Below, one piece after another: positions 1 to 11,250 of a stretch of 64,000 nt of DNA. The notes under the pieces were generated by a model. It searched no databases. It saw only the letters and a program-made list of their open reading frames with translations, and had not been told where the DNA came from. Within the stretch, counting starts at the first letter, position 1. Each line of letters opens with the position of its first letter. Source of the DNA: Pelobates cultripes (Eukaryota; Chordata; Amphibia; Anura; Pelobatidae); NCBI GenBank assembly GCA_933207985.1, contig OW240913.1, positions 268,914,673 to 268,978,672 of the forward strand. Direction: 5' to 3'. A program made the position numbers and the translations under genes.

Positions 1-1109
1 GTGGGAATTGTTGTAGAATATGGATGGATTACAAAACCAACAAAACATACAATGTGCTAAAAAGTAACATTTTTCATAGATTCAGAGTACTGTCAATCGT
101 GCCAAAAAAAGAAGAAAAGATGATTGATGGGGGAAAAAGAAAAAAGCTTGGTGGTTAAAGGACAGCCAATAAGAGTGACCAATAGAGGAAATAGGAGAGT
201 TAAAAATAAATAAATCCATATTTATATATTTAATAGACAATATAAAAACACTTTTATTTTACTGCTCCTCCCCACCCCCATCCCTCTATGTTACCTCTTC
301 TGACTATCTCTAAACCATACTATGTATATTTTTCAATTCACCGACTGTCCAATATGCGTGCCCTTTTGGTTCATCACAATCGTTTAACCCAAAAATACCT
401 GATGAAATTCATCCAAACCGCAACTCTTGATTTTTCAAATTAAATTTTATGCGGTGTTTTACTACAAGGAAATCAATTGACAGACATAACTTGAGAGATC
501 TAAATCAATATTATTTTGCAATATTAAGTCAGTTCAAATGTGAAAACTGCTTATAGAATATGAACTCTTGCATTAACTGTGCAGACTCTTGCATTAACTG
601 TGCAGACTGTGCACTCTAGTGGCGTCATTTGGTATTGCACTGTTTTAAGATCGTAACACTTACTGATTGATTTTGTGTTATTTCTCACAATACACAAAGT
701 AAATATTTTTTCCACTTAGACATAAGCTAAGGGTTATGCTAAGGGTAATAATTAAAGCTATATATTTAATGATTGATTCGATTCTTTTCTTTGCTCTTGT
801 TTATTTGAAAGGTTTAGACACCCCAGAACAAGTCAGAAATGTGACACAATATTACACAGGTTATTCAAGATGTTTGTGGTCTTTACTGGTTTACTCTTGA
901 TGTCAGCAGTATAAAGGATCAATTGGGCTAATAAAGCCTCCTAAACTACTCCAAAAGTTGATATACTGTATAGTATATAGGCCCTAATAAGCCCAATGTT
1001 GTTATTATTCATAATGCACTGAACAATGGGTAGACTAACAGACACGTATTTATAACCAAATGAGTTAGACACATAGTATCAAAGGGGTTGGGGGCTCTGC
1101 TCAATGAGA
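1..1109. other. AT-rich intergenic/intronic sequence
   Basis: I see no coding sequence, splice-bounded exon or bounded transposon here. The DNA is AT-rich and has short local duplications, for example the repeated phrase around 565-610. It is probably non-coding host sequence or very old repeat. Confidence 0.5.
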
Positions 1110-1480
1110 TTACATGCTAGAGGGGGTGTGGTATAGTGACACAAATGGTAAGAGTAGCGTAGAAAGTAGGTTGCTAGAATAGTATTCACTGAGGGCTTTG
1201 TGTTTTAAATATTTAATTTTTGTAGGAATGGAGACAGGGTGATAGCCTGACAGAGAGAAGGGAACAGCGTTCCACAGGAACGGTGCAGCCCTAGAGAAGT
1301 GAGCATTAGAGGTGGAACATACTTGTCTATTATGGAGGATAGGTAGGAGCAGTGTTATATAGAGGTTTTTAAGCAAATGGGCCCTATATCTTAGGGAAGT
1401 TAATGTAGGGACTGACAGAGGGGGGAGGCATGGGAGATGTGGGCTGTCAGGAAGATGACCCTTGACACTGCATTCATTAT
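1110..1480 (-). pseudogene. Degenerate non-LTR retrotransposon C-terminal fragment (probable)
   Basis: The minus-strand ORF holds the phrase FSRAAPFLWNAVP followed by a short Ser/Lys-rich tail. This resembles the conserved block near the end of the reverse transcriptase ORF in many CR1/L2/Rex-type LINEs (Ser-Phe, Ala-Ala-Pro, Leu-Trp-Asn, Pro). No catalytic RT motif is present, so it would be a 5'-truncated relic. The match rests on one short block, and the call could be wrong. Confidence 0.35.
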
Positions 1481-1621
1481 AGACTGTAACGGGGCAAGCT
1501 GGGAACAATGAATTTTGAATATTTCCCATTTCATCGATCCTTCACCTTATTCTCTCACTTGATTTATCCACTGCAATTAATTTGCTCTATTAAACATAGA
1601 TTGTTATTTAATATCTGTTTA

Positions 1622-1660
1622 GAATGCAAACATAAATATATATATATATATACACATTAT
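1622..1660. repeat. (TA)n microsatellite
   Basis: Alternating TA/CA repeats run for about 30 bases. The following 130 bases are rich in ATGTG-like words and lie just before the hAT element. Confidence 0.8.
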
Positions 1661-1931
1661 TCATATATGTTGTGAATGTGGTATGGCGTATGTAAACAAT
1701 GTGGTTAACATGTGAATAATGTAGCACTAAGGAATGTAGACAATATGTTAATGCATATGTATTACTATGCGTCTTGTGTGAATGGTACATTCAGGGCCGG
1801 CGCGTCCATAAGGCGGCACAGGCGGCCGCCTTAGGGCGCACCGGCTCCGGGGGCGCAATATTTCAGTGACCGGCAGGAGGGAAGCTCTCCCTCCTGCCAG
1901 GCCACCATCTCGACCCCCGGCGCGGCGTGCG

Positions 1932-2120
1932 GCAGTGCTGTGATCAGACGCGGCGAGGGAGCTCTAATCTCCACCCTCTGCTCCCTCGCGCGCTGTCTGC
2001 TGATGCCGCGGGAGCCGGAATATGACGTCATATTCCGGCTCCCGCGGTATCTGAAGGCAGCCGCGAGGGAGCAGAGCAGAGAGGTTAGAGCTCCCTCGCC
2101 GCGTCTGATCACAGCACTGC
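1932..2120. repeat. Large GC-rich inverted repeat with 42-bp perfect palindrome core
   Basis: The two arms meet in a perfect 42-bp palindrome at 2006-2047. Its centre contains TGACGTCA, the consensus cAMP-response element. The outer arms are diverged but still pair over most of their length. The unit could extrude as a cruciform or fold as RNA hairpin. Confidence 0.85.
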
Positions 2121-2229
2121 GGCACGCCTCCCAGCAGCCCCACTGGACCCCAGGGAATGATTCATCATCCACACCAGCTCTCCAGGTAGGGAGGCTGGGT
2201 GGAAAATGTTTATTTATTAAAATAATTAG

Positions 2230-3000
2230 TGAGTGTGTGCATGCGTGTCTGTTTGTCTGTGAGTGACTGTGATTGAGTGTGTGTCTGTGTGTGAGTGTCT
2301 GTGTGTGACTGTGTGTGTGTGTGTGCCTGAGTGACTATGTGCCTGTGAGTGACTGTCTGTGATTGAGTGAGTGTCTGTGTGCCTGAGTGACTGTGTGTTT
2401 GTGAGTGACTGTCTGTGATTGAGTGTGTGTCTGTGTGTGAGTGTCTGTGTGCCTGAGTGACTGTCATTGATTGAGTGTGTGAGTGTCTGTGTGTGTGTAT
2501 GTGTGTCTGTGTGTGAGTGTATGTGTGCCTGAGTGACTGTCTGTGATTGTGTCTGTGTGTGAGTATCAGTGTGTCTGTCAATGAATGAGTGTGTGCCTGA
2601 GTGACTGTGTGTCTGTGAGTGACTGTCTGTGATTGAGTGTGTGTCTGTGTGTGTGTGTGTGTATGTGTGTCTGTGTGTGAGTGTATGTGTGCCTGTGAGT
2701 GACTGTGTGCATGAGTATGTGTGTCTGTGAGTGAGTGTGTCTGTGAGTGTATGTGTGTGTCTGTGAGTTATTGTATGAGTGTGTGTGTGTGTGTGTCTGT
2801 GAGTGCTTGTATGAGTACTGCATGTGAGTGTATGAGTGTGGCAGTGTATGTGTGTCTGTCAGTGTGTGTTTGTGAGTGTCTGTCAAATCAGTGAGAGTAT
2901 CTTTGTCATTGAGTCTGTGTGTGAGTATCAGTGTGTCTGTTAATGAATGAGTGTGTGCCAGATCAGTGAGTCTGTGTGTTTGTCATTGAGTGTGTGTGAC
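2230..3000. repeat. GT-rich complex microsatellite (TGTGTG/GAGTGACTGTC mixtures)
   Basis: About 770 bp of TGTGTGTC, GAGTGACTG and related words. Its minus strand reads as His/Thr/Ser-rich open frames, which are composition artefacts. It is cargo of the hAT element around it. Confidence 0.9.
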
Positions 3001-3461
3001 TGTCAGTGTGTATACACCACTGAGTGTAGCGTGGCGGAGCGCAGTACAGGAGCTTCTGTTTCCTGTACCCGGCCAGACTGACCGGAGGTGCTCACTGAGA
3101 GAGCACTCCCTGTCAGTCTGGCCAGGTACAGAAAATTGAAGCTCCTGTAGGGGATATCCTCCACTCGGCAACGCTACAAGAGAGGTAGGAGGCACACCAG
3201 GAAGGGGAGTGCGACCACTAAAGGGGTGGGGGGTGCACCAAGGGACAGGGAGGGGAGGGGAGAGAAACACCAAGGGACAGGAAAAAGAGGGGAGAGCTTA
3301 GAAGAACACTAAGGGACAGGGAAGGGAGGGGACCACTAATGGACGGGGAGAGGGGCTGGTTAAGAGGCACATAGGTGAAGATGTTATTTTAGGGGGGGGG
3401 GGTGGAAAGATACATCTTCGCCTATGTACCCAAAAATCTTTGCACCGGCCCTGGGTACATT

Positions 3462-6280
3462 CAGTCTGTAAATGTTGCGGGCAGAATGTGAATGCTCATA
3501 GTAGAGTGTGAGTAATGTGGAGAGTGTGTGCAATATGAGTAAACTGTGACCTGTGGAGAACCTGTGGACAATATGTAATAACTCCTCTAATGTTTTGGGA
3601 GTATTATGACTGGCAAAGTATAAGAATTGGGCTCTAAAAAAAAGAGCTGAGTCTAGATTTTGGCAACCTGTGCTGAAAGCAGCCTCGCTTTGTGTATGTT
3701 GATCTTGCCTCTCCCTCTGCTCTCCATATCTTTTCATCATCCCATATGCTGTATTCCTCTGTTGCTTACTTATTTTCTTCCACCTGTCATATAGAATTTT
3801 ATCTATTTAAATGGTTCCCTGCCTTTTACCTTTTCTTCTGGATGAGAGGTAGGGGGAACGGTGGGGAATTGGTTTCTAGTGCAGGTAGTATCCTCTATCT
3901 GCTTGCTGCAGTCTAGAGACAGGCGCCAGTCCCTCACAGTCCAGTACAGATTCGGTCCCTCTCAGTGATGGACAGCGAGGGATGAGAGTTGAGGACTGAC
4001 AGGCAGAGTAGATCTCCCCTTATTGATGCACTGTGCAATTTTGTGCTGCGTCAGTCCTCAATGGATAGAGAGCATTTATAGTGCTGCCCCTCTATATACT
4101 GCTATGAAGTCAATCCATTATGCCTGTGTCACCTGGGGGCCACTCCCATGCATGACGCATGGTCTGCCTCCTGCAGGTTGGACCCTGAGGTTTTAGGTAG
4201 GGTGACAATTTGGATTTCACGTTGTGAAGAAAATAGCATGCCATTCGGGACTTTTTATGTTTTATTGGTTCGGTAGTTGTAACTACCGAACAACGACCAC
4301 CCCCCTGGCTCATTATTTTCAAAGGAAAACGTCAATGAAAACACTCTCCCTGTGTGGCCGGCGTTCGTATAGCCGAACGCCACGTGCAAGAGAAAACAGT
4401 GGCCATCTTGTTCGCACGAAAGGAGGCAGCGGGACTTGGTCATCGAGTGTCTGGAACTAAAATTAGACACTCGACTTTCCGAACACCGGTCAAAGTATAC
4501 ATACGCCTGCTTCCCTTTGCTGAACAGCCAGCAGAGCACTGTTCAGTAGTTTGGTTCCCACGAACCAGGGGAACAATCGCTACTATGAGCTAGGGGGTTC
4601 CGTTCGTGCATTATTTTGTTTTTATGACTTTTCAAAATAGACTGAACGCACAGCCTAAACTCATGGAACTGTTTCTGGGCAGGAGCCTCGTGTGCGGTCG
4701 GTCGAAATAGGACTTCCATAAAATTCCAAAACCCCTGAACTGATCTTGGTGATTTTTGGATATGTTGGTCACCCAGATCAGAGCTATCAGGGGATATGAC
4801 ATTTGTGGAGGTTTTTGTGTGTTTTGGGGTACTTTAAGTTTTATGAAAAATTTATTTTTTCTGCCTGGAGATAGAGTTTTTACTTTATCTGACTCAATTA
4901 TCTCACAGGCAGAGAGGAGGTAATTATCTGTTTGTATTGGGAGTGTCACACATTGTCAGTGGTTGTAAACTTTGTGTCCCTATTCCCCTCAAGGTCCAGT
5001 TGGGAGTGCCCCTTGCATAAGGACTTGCATAAAAGCTAGTGTCGCACCCATTAAAATAATTCCTGTTGTACCCTTCATGAAGTCTAGGCTCATGTTTGAA
5101 TAACTGTCTACTTGCTGGGTAGAAACTACTTGGATGCTGCATTCGTCTGGAACCGTTTCAATCTACACCCGAACTGCAGCTATAATCACTCAGGCTCAGC
5201 ACTTAGAGAGGAAATAGGCAAACAGGGTAAATACTACACCAGCTTTTGTAACACAAGTGGTCTAGAGATCTGAACAAGGATTTTAAAATACATTCTTTAC
5301 TAAAATCATATATTTTTTAATTTTGTTTCCCATGCATTGTGTCCAGCTGACTGTGGGGATGACAGAGACAGATTTTTATGTCTTTTTATAATTGTATTTC
5401 TCAAAAATCCTAAATTGTTATCTACTAAAACAAGCAAATAAAACTTTCTATGGACTTTGTAGGCACAAAGAAAACATATTGCAATGCTCCTGATACAGTC
5501 TCCCAAGTGACAGTGACCATTTTTGCACAGTGTGGTTTGAAGAATGTTGCCTAAGGCAGCAGTGGATTTTCTTAATACAAGGTTTAGGAATTATATATTG
5601 TGAACGTCTGTTTTTTTTTTTTGTTCATTTCAAACTATATACAGAAGTTATAGCCTCCTGCACCATGTTCTGTATGGTATCTAATGATTGTCTTTATACT
5701 TTTGCTTGCAAACCTTTGTCAACTAAGTTTTAATGAGGGTAACAAGTAACAACACACTGGTGTTCAAAAATATTGACGTATCAGCGATATTTGCCACAAA
5801 TGCTCTATCCCCCTGTCCCAGATCTTCAAAAATTATATAACTTACCTGTTACCTAGGTCATCCCTTTCCAGTGTTTGTAGCTCCAGAGTGATTAAACCCT
5901 CCTGCATAAAAGTACCGCTGTCTCACCCAAGCACCAGTCAAGACTTCGTGAAGGGTGAAGAACGGATTTATTGGGTCAAAGCACACTAATTTATACACAG
6001 ACCCCATCATGGTGTCTCCATTCGGTGCAACACAATCCCGCCCTGGCGCATCTGTGTCTGAGAGATAATTAGTTGTAACCAAGAGCTGCCTTAATTATCT
6101 CCAGGACACAGAAAGCCAAATAAAAAAAAAAAAACACGAAAACTCACTATATAGACAGTGGTTAGGGTCTGACCAACCTCTCTCTTACAACACTTGTTGA
6201 GAGGTCACATCGACATCCTCAGATGCACATTATCACATTATTGCCCCATAGCACAGCACCTCATCACCAGTACAATATGT
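3462..6280. other. Unassigned sequence with CpG-containing, LTR-like stretches
   Basis: No gene recognised. At 4225-4600 the sequence has a short palindrome (GGTTCGGTAGTTGTAACTACC at about 4267) and many CGAAC words. At about 5830-6130 phrases such as GAGATAATTAG and a T-rich/A-rich edge resemble the solo LTR at 14481. I cannot place ends or target duplications, so neither stretch is called as an LTR. The rest is AT-rich. Confidence 0.4.
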
Positions 6281-6285
6281 CATAG

Positions 6286-7240
6286 GGCAGGCCTTGACAA
6301 TTTTGGGATTTGTGAGCCTGTTCAGCCCCTGAGGTGACTGGCTGCCCGAGATTGGATGGTGGCAGTCGACTCACGCAGGGCTGAGGCAGGTGGGCGGCTG
6401 TCGGCTCATTGAAAGCTGAGGGAAGCGGTGGTGGAATGAGGGAGGGGGTGGCGGAATGAGGGAGGCTGGCCGTGGGTGGCAAAATAAGGGAGGTGGGCTG
6501 CGGGCAGCAAAATGAGGGAGTCGGGTGGCAAAATGAGGGAGGCGCGCCGCGGGCAGCTGAATGAATGCGGTGGCGAGGGAGGGAGCTTTAATCTCCCTGC
6601 TCTGCTCCCTCATGGGCCCTCCAGTGATGCCAGGAGCTGGATTGTGACTTCATTCGGGCCTGCATCACTAAAAAGCGCTCTAGGTAGCAGAGCAGAGAGA
6701 TGACAGCCCCACTGGACCCCAGGGAAAGCTAATCCACTCCAGCTTTCCCAAAGGCAGGGAAGCTGGGTGGATTTAAAATAATAAACATAATAATTTGTGA
6801 GTTAGTGTGAGTGTTCCAGGGTGTGTCTGTGTTTGTGTGTCTATGTGAAATCAGTGAGTGTCTATGTGTCTGTGAGTGTGTGTGTATGTATTATGTGTGA
6901 GTGTGTATGTCTGTTTGTGTGTATCAAATCAGTGTGTCTGCCAGTGTGTGTGTCAGTGAGTATGTTTCTGTCTCTCTGTGTGTGTGTGTGTATCAAATCA
7001 GTGTGTGTCTGTGTATGTGTATCAAATCAGTGTGTCTGTCAGTGTGTGTGTGTGTGTCTGTGTATGTGTGTATCAAATCAGTGTGTCTGTCAGTGAGTGT
7101 GTCTGTGTGTGTGTGTGTATATCAAATCAGTGTGTCTGTCAGTGAGTGTGTTTGTGTGTGTCTGTCAGTGAGTGAGTGTGTATGTGTGTCAGTGGGTGTG
7201 TATCAATCAAATCAGTGTATCTATCAGTGAGTGTGTTTGT
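6286..7240. mobile_element. Partial non-autonomous hAT-like element related to 1792-3453
   Basis: It begins CAGGCCTTGACAATTTTGGG, a hAT-type end, at about 6286. Internal blocks match the first hAT in the same order: a GC-rich section with GAGGGAGGGAGCT, CAGCCCCACTGGACCCCAGG at about 6703, AAGCTGGGTGG, then a GT-rich array (6800-7240). No matching right end or octamer duplication is visible. The right part seems to be missing and is replaced by a TTAA-type MITE. Confidence 0.6.
6800..7240. repeat. GT-rich microsatellite with ATCAAATCAGTGTGTCTGTC units
   Basis: GT runs alternate with the recurring phrase ATCAAATCAGTGTGTCTG about every 55-65 bp. The plus-strand frames are Cys/Val/Ser-rich artefacts, not genes. 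Confidence 0.85.
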
Positions 7241-7254
7241 TTAGGTGACCTGCC

Positions 7255-7633
7255 CTCTGTTTTTACTCACCCTTTTCCCCATGCTGTGATGGTGACGCCA
7301 CTGCTGGCCCCACCTCAATGGCTGAGATCACCAATCTTGATGATCTCTGGCAATCCAAAGCTTACCCGTAGAAAAACATTGGGAGACAATTGTGCAAGCG
7401 CCTCAAAACACCATGTTGCACAATCAACTTCTCCTCATAGAGGTGCATTGAAACACACCTACTGTGCAGCACTAACCCGGGAAGTACTTCTAGAGGCCGT
7501 CTGAGTGACTGTTACTAGAGGTGTTAGCAGACAGCAATGTAAACCCTGCCTTTAGTCTGTGCAGGGACAGTATATAGACTCCAGAACAACTACATTAAGT
7601 TGTAGTGGTTCTGGTGACTATAGTGTTCCTTTA
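7255..7633. mobile_element. 3' part of a TTAA-flanked MITE
   Basis: The right end reads GACTATAGTGTTCCTTTAA, the mirror of the AGGACCACTATAG-type end seen complete at 13049. Just inside is an inverted repeat around ACTACATTAAGTTGTAGTGG. The phrase TGGCTGAGATCACCAATCTTGATGATCTC further left has a near copy at 11035-11065. The left end is missing. Confidence 0.55.
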
Positions 7634-8720
7634 AGAATTGTATTATTCATGTTGAAAAATCTGGCGTCTAAGTTTTTTAACTGGCTCTTCGAGCAAATTT
7701 GTCAAACCCTGTAATAAGGTCGCTGCCAAATCTCTCAAATCAAATTTTTTCCTATTGGAAACTCCTGTATCAGCACTGGAAATGTATTGCCCGTACATCG
7801 CTACACACATACATATCAGCAGGACCATGTGTCTGAATCTATCAGGAAAGTAGCTCTTATCTGCGAGAGGTCACTGACTGTTTATTATATACAACATTGC
7901 ATCATCAGTGACCTCTCGCAGATACAAGGGTGATACACAAGAATAGGGCTCACCTCTTACCACCACAATCAGCCCTTTACACCTACTACATCTATTGTTA
8001 TACTGGGTTCGTAGCCCATACCGAATCTGTTCCCGACTAACCAAACGCTCATTGTGAGGATAAACTCCTTTATGGAATATGTATTCATCCTCAGTAGCAG
8101 CTTGCTCTTAAATTTGGACCGTTTCTGAGCTCTCTCCTGAGTCATATCATGTATGTACAGCCTTACTACCAATATTTAAGTATCTTGATATTATGATATA
8201 TTTTAACGTTTATTACTTGTGTGATTTCCTAGGCCAGTCTTGCGAGTCACACAGTGTCTCAATGGATCCCTATGAAAAACCTTCTTTCAATAAAAAAAAC
8301 TAAATTTAAATAAACCTGTCTAAAAAATATTAATAATATGGTGCAATTACATTTTGAGAAATTGTGGCCAGAACTTTGAAAGAAACTTCATAGATGGGGA
8401 ATATTGAACTATCTTGGCTAGGTAGGATAGTCACATTTAAAATGAATATTTTTCTGAAAATGCTGTACCTTATTCGTACTATTCCATTACATATCCCTAA
8501 TTAATTAAAAAAATAAATATATATTTACAATTAAAGGCAATGGGGACATTGTGAATGCTTGTGGAGTGAGGGAATAACACTCATCACCCACACCTATCAG
8601 AATGCCACACTGACAGTAGTGCATCGTAAGTGGGTTGTCCCGCGATACTCTTCTCTGCCTATGCTGTTGTATGTCAGAATTACAATGTGTGAATCAGATT
8701 CCCTCCCCCCTCTTCTTCTT
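7634..8720. other. AT-rich sequence with one hairpin
   Basis: No gene recognised. Arms GCGAGAGGTCACTGA at about 7863 and TCAGTGACCTCTCGC at about 7905 form a clear hairpin of about 60 bp. The remainder is AT-rich without bounded repeats. Confidence 0.5.
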
Positions 8721-8723
8721 TCT

Positions 8724-9960
8724 TTTTTTTTAAATCTCTGTTTATTGAATTTTTGCAGTTGTGAGAACAAAAATTCGAAGGCACACAGGCTGCAGTGTAT
8801 AAAACATAGCAATAAATAAATAAATACAATTATACATGGTACCCATGTTCAGTTACTTTGTCAACTATTTAACAGTAGCTAACATGTAGTCCAAAACTGC
8901 CATGTGATGGTCATAAGTATTGTAACATGATCTGTAGATCGCACCCTAGTTTTAGCTACTATTTGATTTTCATTTATGGCATCAGTTAAACCAGTGCAAT
9001 GTGAGAAGTTCAATTCCTCCCTGCACTGATCAGGAAAAAGAGGCCTACTAGAGAGGATAGTGGGCATAGAGATAGTATAGACGTAGACGAAGAGAGAATA
9101 AACAAGAAGGATTCCTGTACACGGACGGCTGAGCCCCCCCTTGACCCCCTCATGTTACCTATCTATTCAAGCATTATAAATCACACACCACATAAACAAA
9201 CCATGGTTGCCAGGCCTCAGCGTGTTTGGAACCCATCCCTAGTAGAGAAGCATGCAACGCCTCGGCTGCCTGGATGTCCCTGCTCATCCAGGTTTCTTTT
9301 TGGGAAATTTTAGTCTTCTTCCAAAAAACAGAATTCAGAGCCTTAGCAGCGTTAAGCAAATAGCGTAGGATGGATTTCTTGAACACCAAAATAGGTTCTG
9401 AAGACATTTTTTCGCTGAGCAAGCTCACGACCACTCAACCGAGTGCACAAGAATGTCCGTCACCTCAACCCTCATCGTTTTCCAAAACCTGACGATGTCC
9501 GGGCACTCTCAGCACAGATGCCACCTCGTGCCTCTATCCACATGGCATCTCCAGCATGTGGGCTGCACACTGTTTAGGAGGATCAGCGTCCTATACCAGA
9601 GCGATATTAGTTTATAATTACTTTCCTGGTACTGTGAGCTTATATAGATCTTGATAGTTGATAAAGCATAGAAACAGCCTTTTCAAGCCCCTTGCCCCGA
9701 AAGCAAAGCTCCTCAAACCACGTGGGGCTCCTATGCAGCTTAGTCTTCTGTGGCAATGTATTTATATTGAATATACCGGAGGACGATCATGGGAGTACGT
9801 GGTTCACCCCCAGTAACACATCCAGTGCAAGGAGCTGTCCATCCCGCAGCACCCTATGAATAGGGATATAGTCTCTGTCCCCCAGGAACCACCAGGCTAG
9901 AGGTGGTAACACCCCACCAAGCTTAATGTTATCAGACACTGGCAAGAGGGGACTAGGTGT
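8724..9960 (-). mobile_element. 5'-truncated L1/Tx1-type LINE, 3' end
   Basis: On the minus strand the element ends with AATAAACAGAGATTT followed by an A-rich tail, seen as the T-run at about 8725-8740. Upstream of the tail the translated minus strand carries a Cys/His block, CWRCHVDRGTRWHLC then ECPDIVRFWK, which is the C-terminal zinc-knuckle-like region of L1 ORF2. It is followed by an Ala/Lys/Trp-rich tail (9174-9434). At least one in-frame stop (after WHLC) and frame changes show it is dead. No endonuclease or RT core remains, as usual for 5'-truncated copies. Confidence 0.75.
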
Positions 9961-10602
9961 AGGTGAAACGTGTGGAGCGTTTGAGAGACAGGGGCCATCT
10001 TGGCTCTGTGCTCCATGACCTCCGATCTCCCCAGCCACACAACTGAGGAAACTGGACCCTTTCTTCTTTCTGTACCCCTTCTCCATTCCTATGTAATAGG
10101 TACAAGCTCATACTTGTTTTTAATTTACTTTGTATACTGAATGTTGTTAGATTTGACTTGTACCCCATACCCTGTCTTTTACATTTCTGTACCCCATATT
10201 GCGAATTTAAATTCGAATAATAAGTGAATCTAAAAAAAAATGTTGGTTTTAACGCTGTTAGAATGCCATGGATCACTCTGTACTTTTGGTGTGGGCAGGG
10301 TTAAATCAATCAATACCTGGGGCTCCGCATATTTAGTTTCCCCAGACTGACAGAAAATCTGTGCAGAGCTCAAAGTGAAGACTGTGTATAAACCCCTTTT
10401 AATGATCAAACTCCGCTGCAGGGATTCTTAGCTTGACCCTAAACAGAGGGAGGTAGAGAGGTTCTGAAAAAAACGCTAATAGAGTCTTTCTGCATAGACC
10501 CTTGCTGATAGTGATCACACTGTTATTTGCCAACTGCGGAGCACTGAATGAGTGCTCTGTGTTATGTGAGCTTGGAAATCCACCTGTTGATGTCAGTTCC
10601 GA
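9961..10602. other. Unassigned sequence
   Basis: No coding sequence or bounded repeat identified. Mixed composition, with some GC-richer stretches at 10310-10600 that could be part of an old LTR. Confidence 0.4.
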
Positions 10603-10700
10603 CATAACCAGAGGAAACCCCTAGGTTTAGGGTTGATATAGGGTTCGGGTTAGTGTAGGGTTACTGTAAGTGTTAAAGTAGGGTTAGGGGAGGTGTACAG
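10603..10700. repeat. Degenerate TTAGGG-like tract, part 1
   Basis: Repeated GGGTTAG/TAGGGTT words with point changes. The tract continues at 15681-15717 and 17067-17130 once two inserted hAT elements are subtracted. It is a candidate interstitial telomere-like repeat. Confidence 0.6.
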
Positions 10701-11054
10701 CAAGCATCTCAAACCTTAAGGCTAACACGGGCCAAATAAACAAGGTCCAACTTTAAGTGGGCTGCAAAAAAATTAAAACCTTCAAAATTGATTTAGAAAA
10801 GTACAGTATAAAAAAAGTTGCCTAACTGACACTGGACGTCCTCACGCTCGTAGGGCTTTAAAGTAAACAAAAGAGCAAATTTATTTTAAGGAGACAAGCA
10901 TTTTGACATTTTAAGAAAAATTGGTAAATGGGACTGAAATGATGAATGTATGCTGATGCACAGCTGTAAAAAAAAAAAAAAATGACTTAATCTTGTTGAT
11001 TTTCAAGTCCTATGAGTGTGTTCTTCATTTTGGTTGAGATCAAACTTGATGATC

Positions 11055-11250
11055 TCAGCCAATCCAATGCATTCCCAATTAAATACACTGCTTCACCCCA
11101 CCATTTTAATACACTGCCCCCCCTATCAGCACTCTAATACACTGCCCCCTCCCTTCAAAATTAATACACTGCCCTCCCCCCAATTTAACACACAGCCACC
11201 CTCCCACATTTTTAATACACTGCCCCTCTGCCTCCCCCAAATTATTACAC
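11055..11250. repeat. Minisatellite, part 1 (AATACACTGCCCCC units)
   Basis: Units of roughly 20-30 bp with consensus AATTTAATACACTGCCCCC. The array is cut at 11250 by a solo LTR and resumes at 13025. Confidence 0.85.

Larger units (their letters stand above)
1792..3453. mobile_element. Non-autonomous hAT transposon with perfect 8-bp TSD
   Basis: The element begins CAGGGCCGG and ends CCGGCCCTG, short inverted ends of hAT type. It is flanked by the identical octamer GGTACATT at 1784-1791 and 3454-3461, the 8-bp target duplication expected for hAT. Inside, in order, are a GC-rich inverted repeat (arms about 1932-2120), a phrase CAGCCCCACTGGACCCCAGG at about 2133, a long GT-rich array (2230-3000), a second inverted repeat (about 3045-3155) and G-rich repeats (3180-3400). 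No transposase is present, so it must have been moved in trans. Confidence 0.93.

Noticed and set aside
2210..2886. Two minus-strand ORFs rich in His and Thr
   Set aside because: They are read-through of a GT-rich microsatellite inside a hAT element.
4225..4600. Solo LTR or DNA transposon suggested by CGAAC words and palindrome
   Set aside because: Ends and target duplication could not be found.
6821..7230. Cys/Val-rich plus-strand ORFs
   Set aside because: Translation of GTGTGTCTG repeats; no protein signal.
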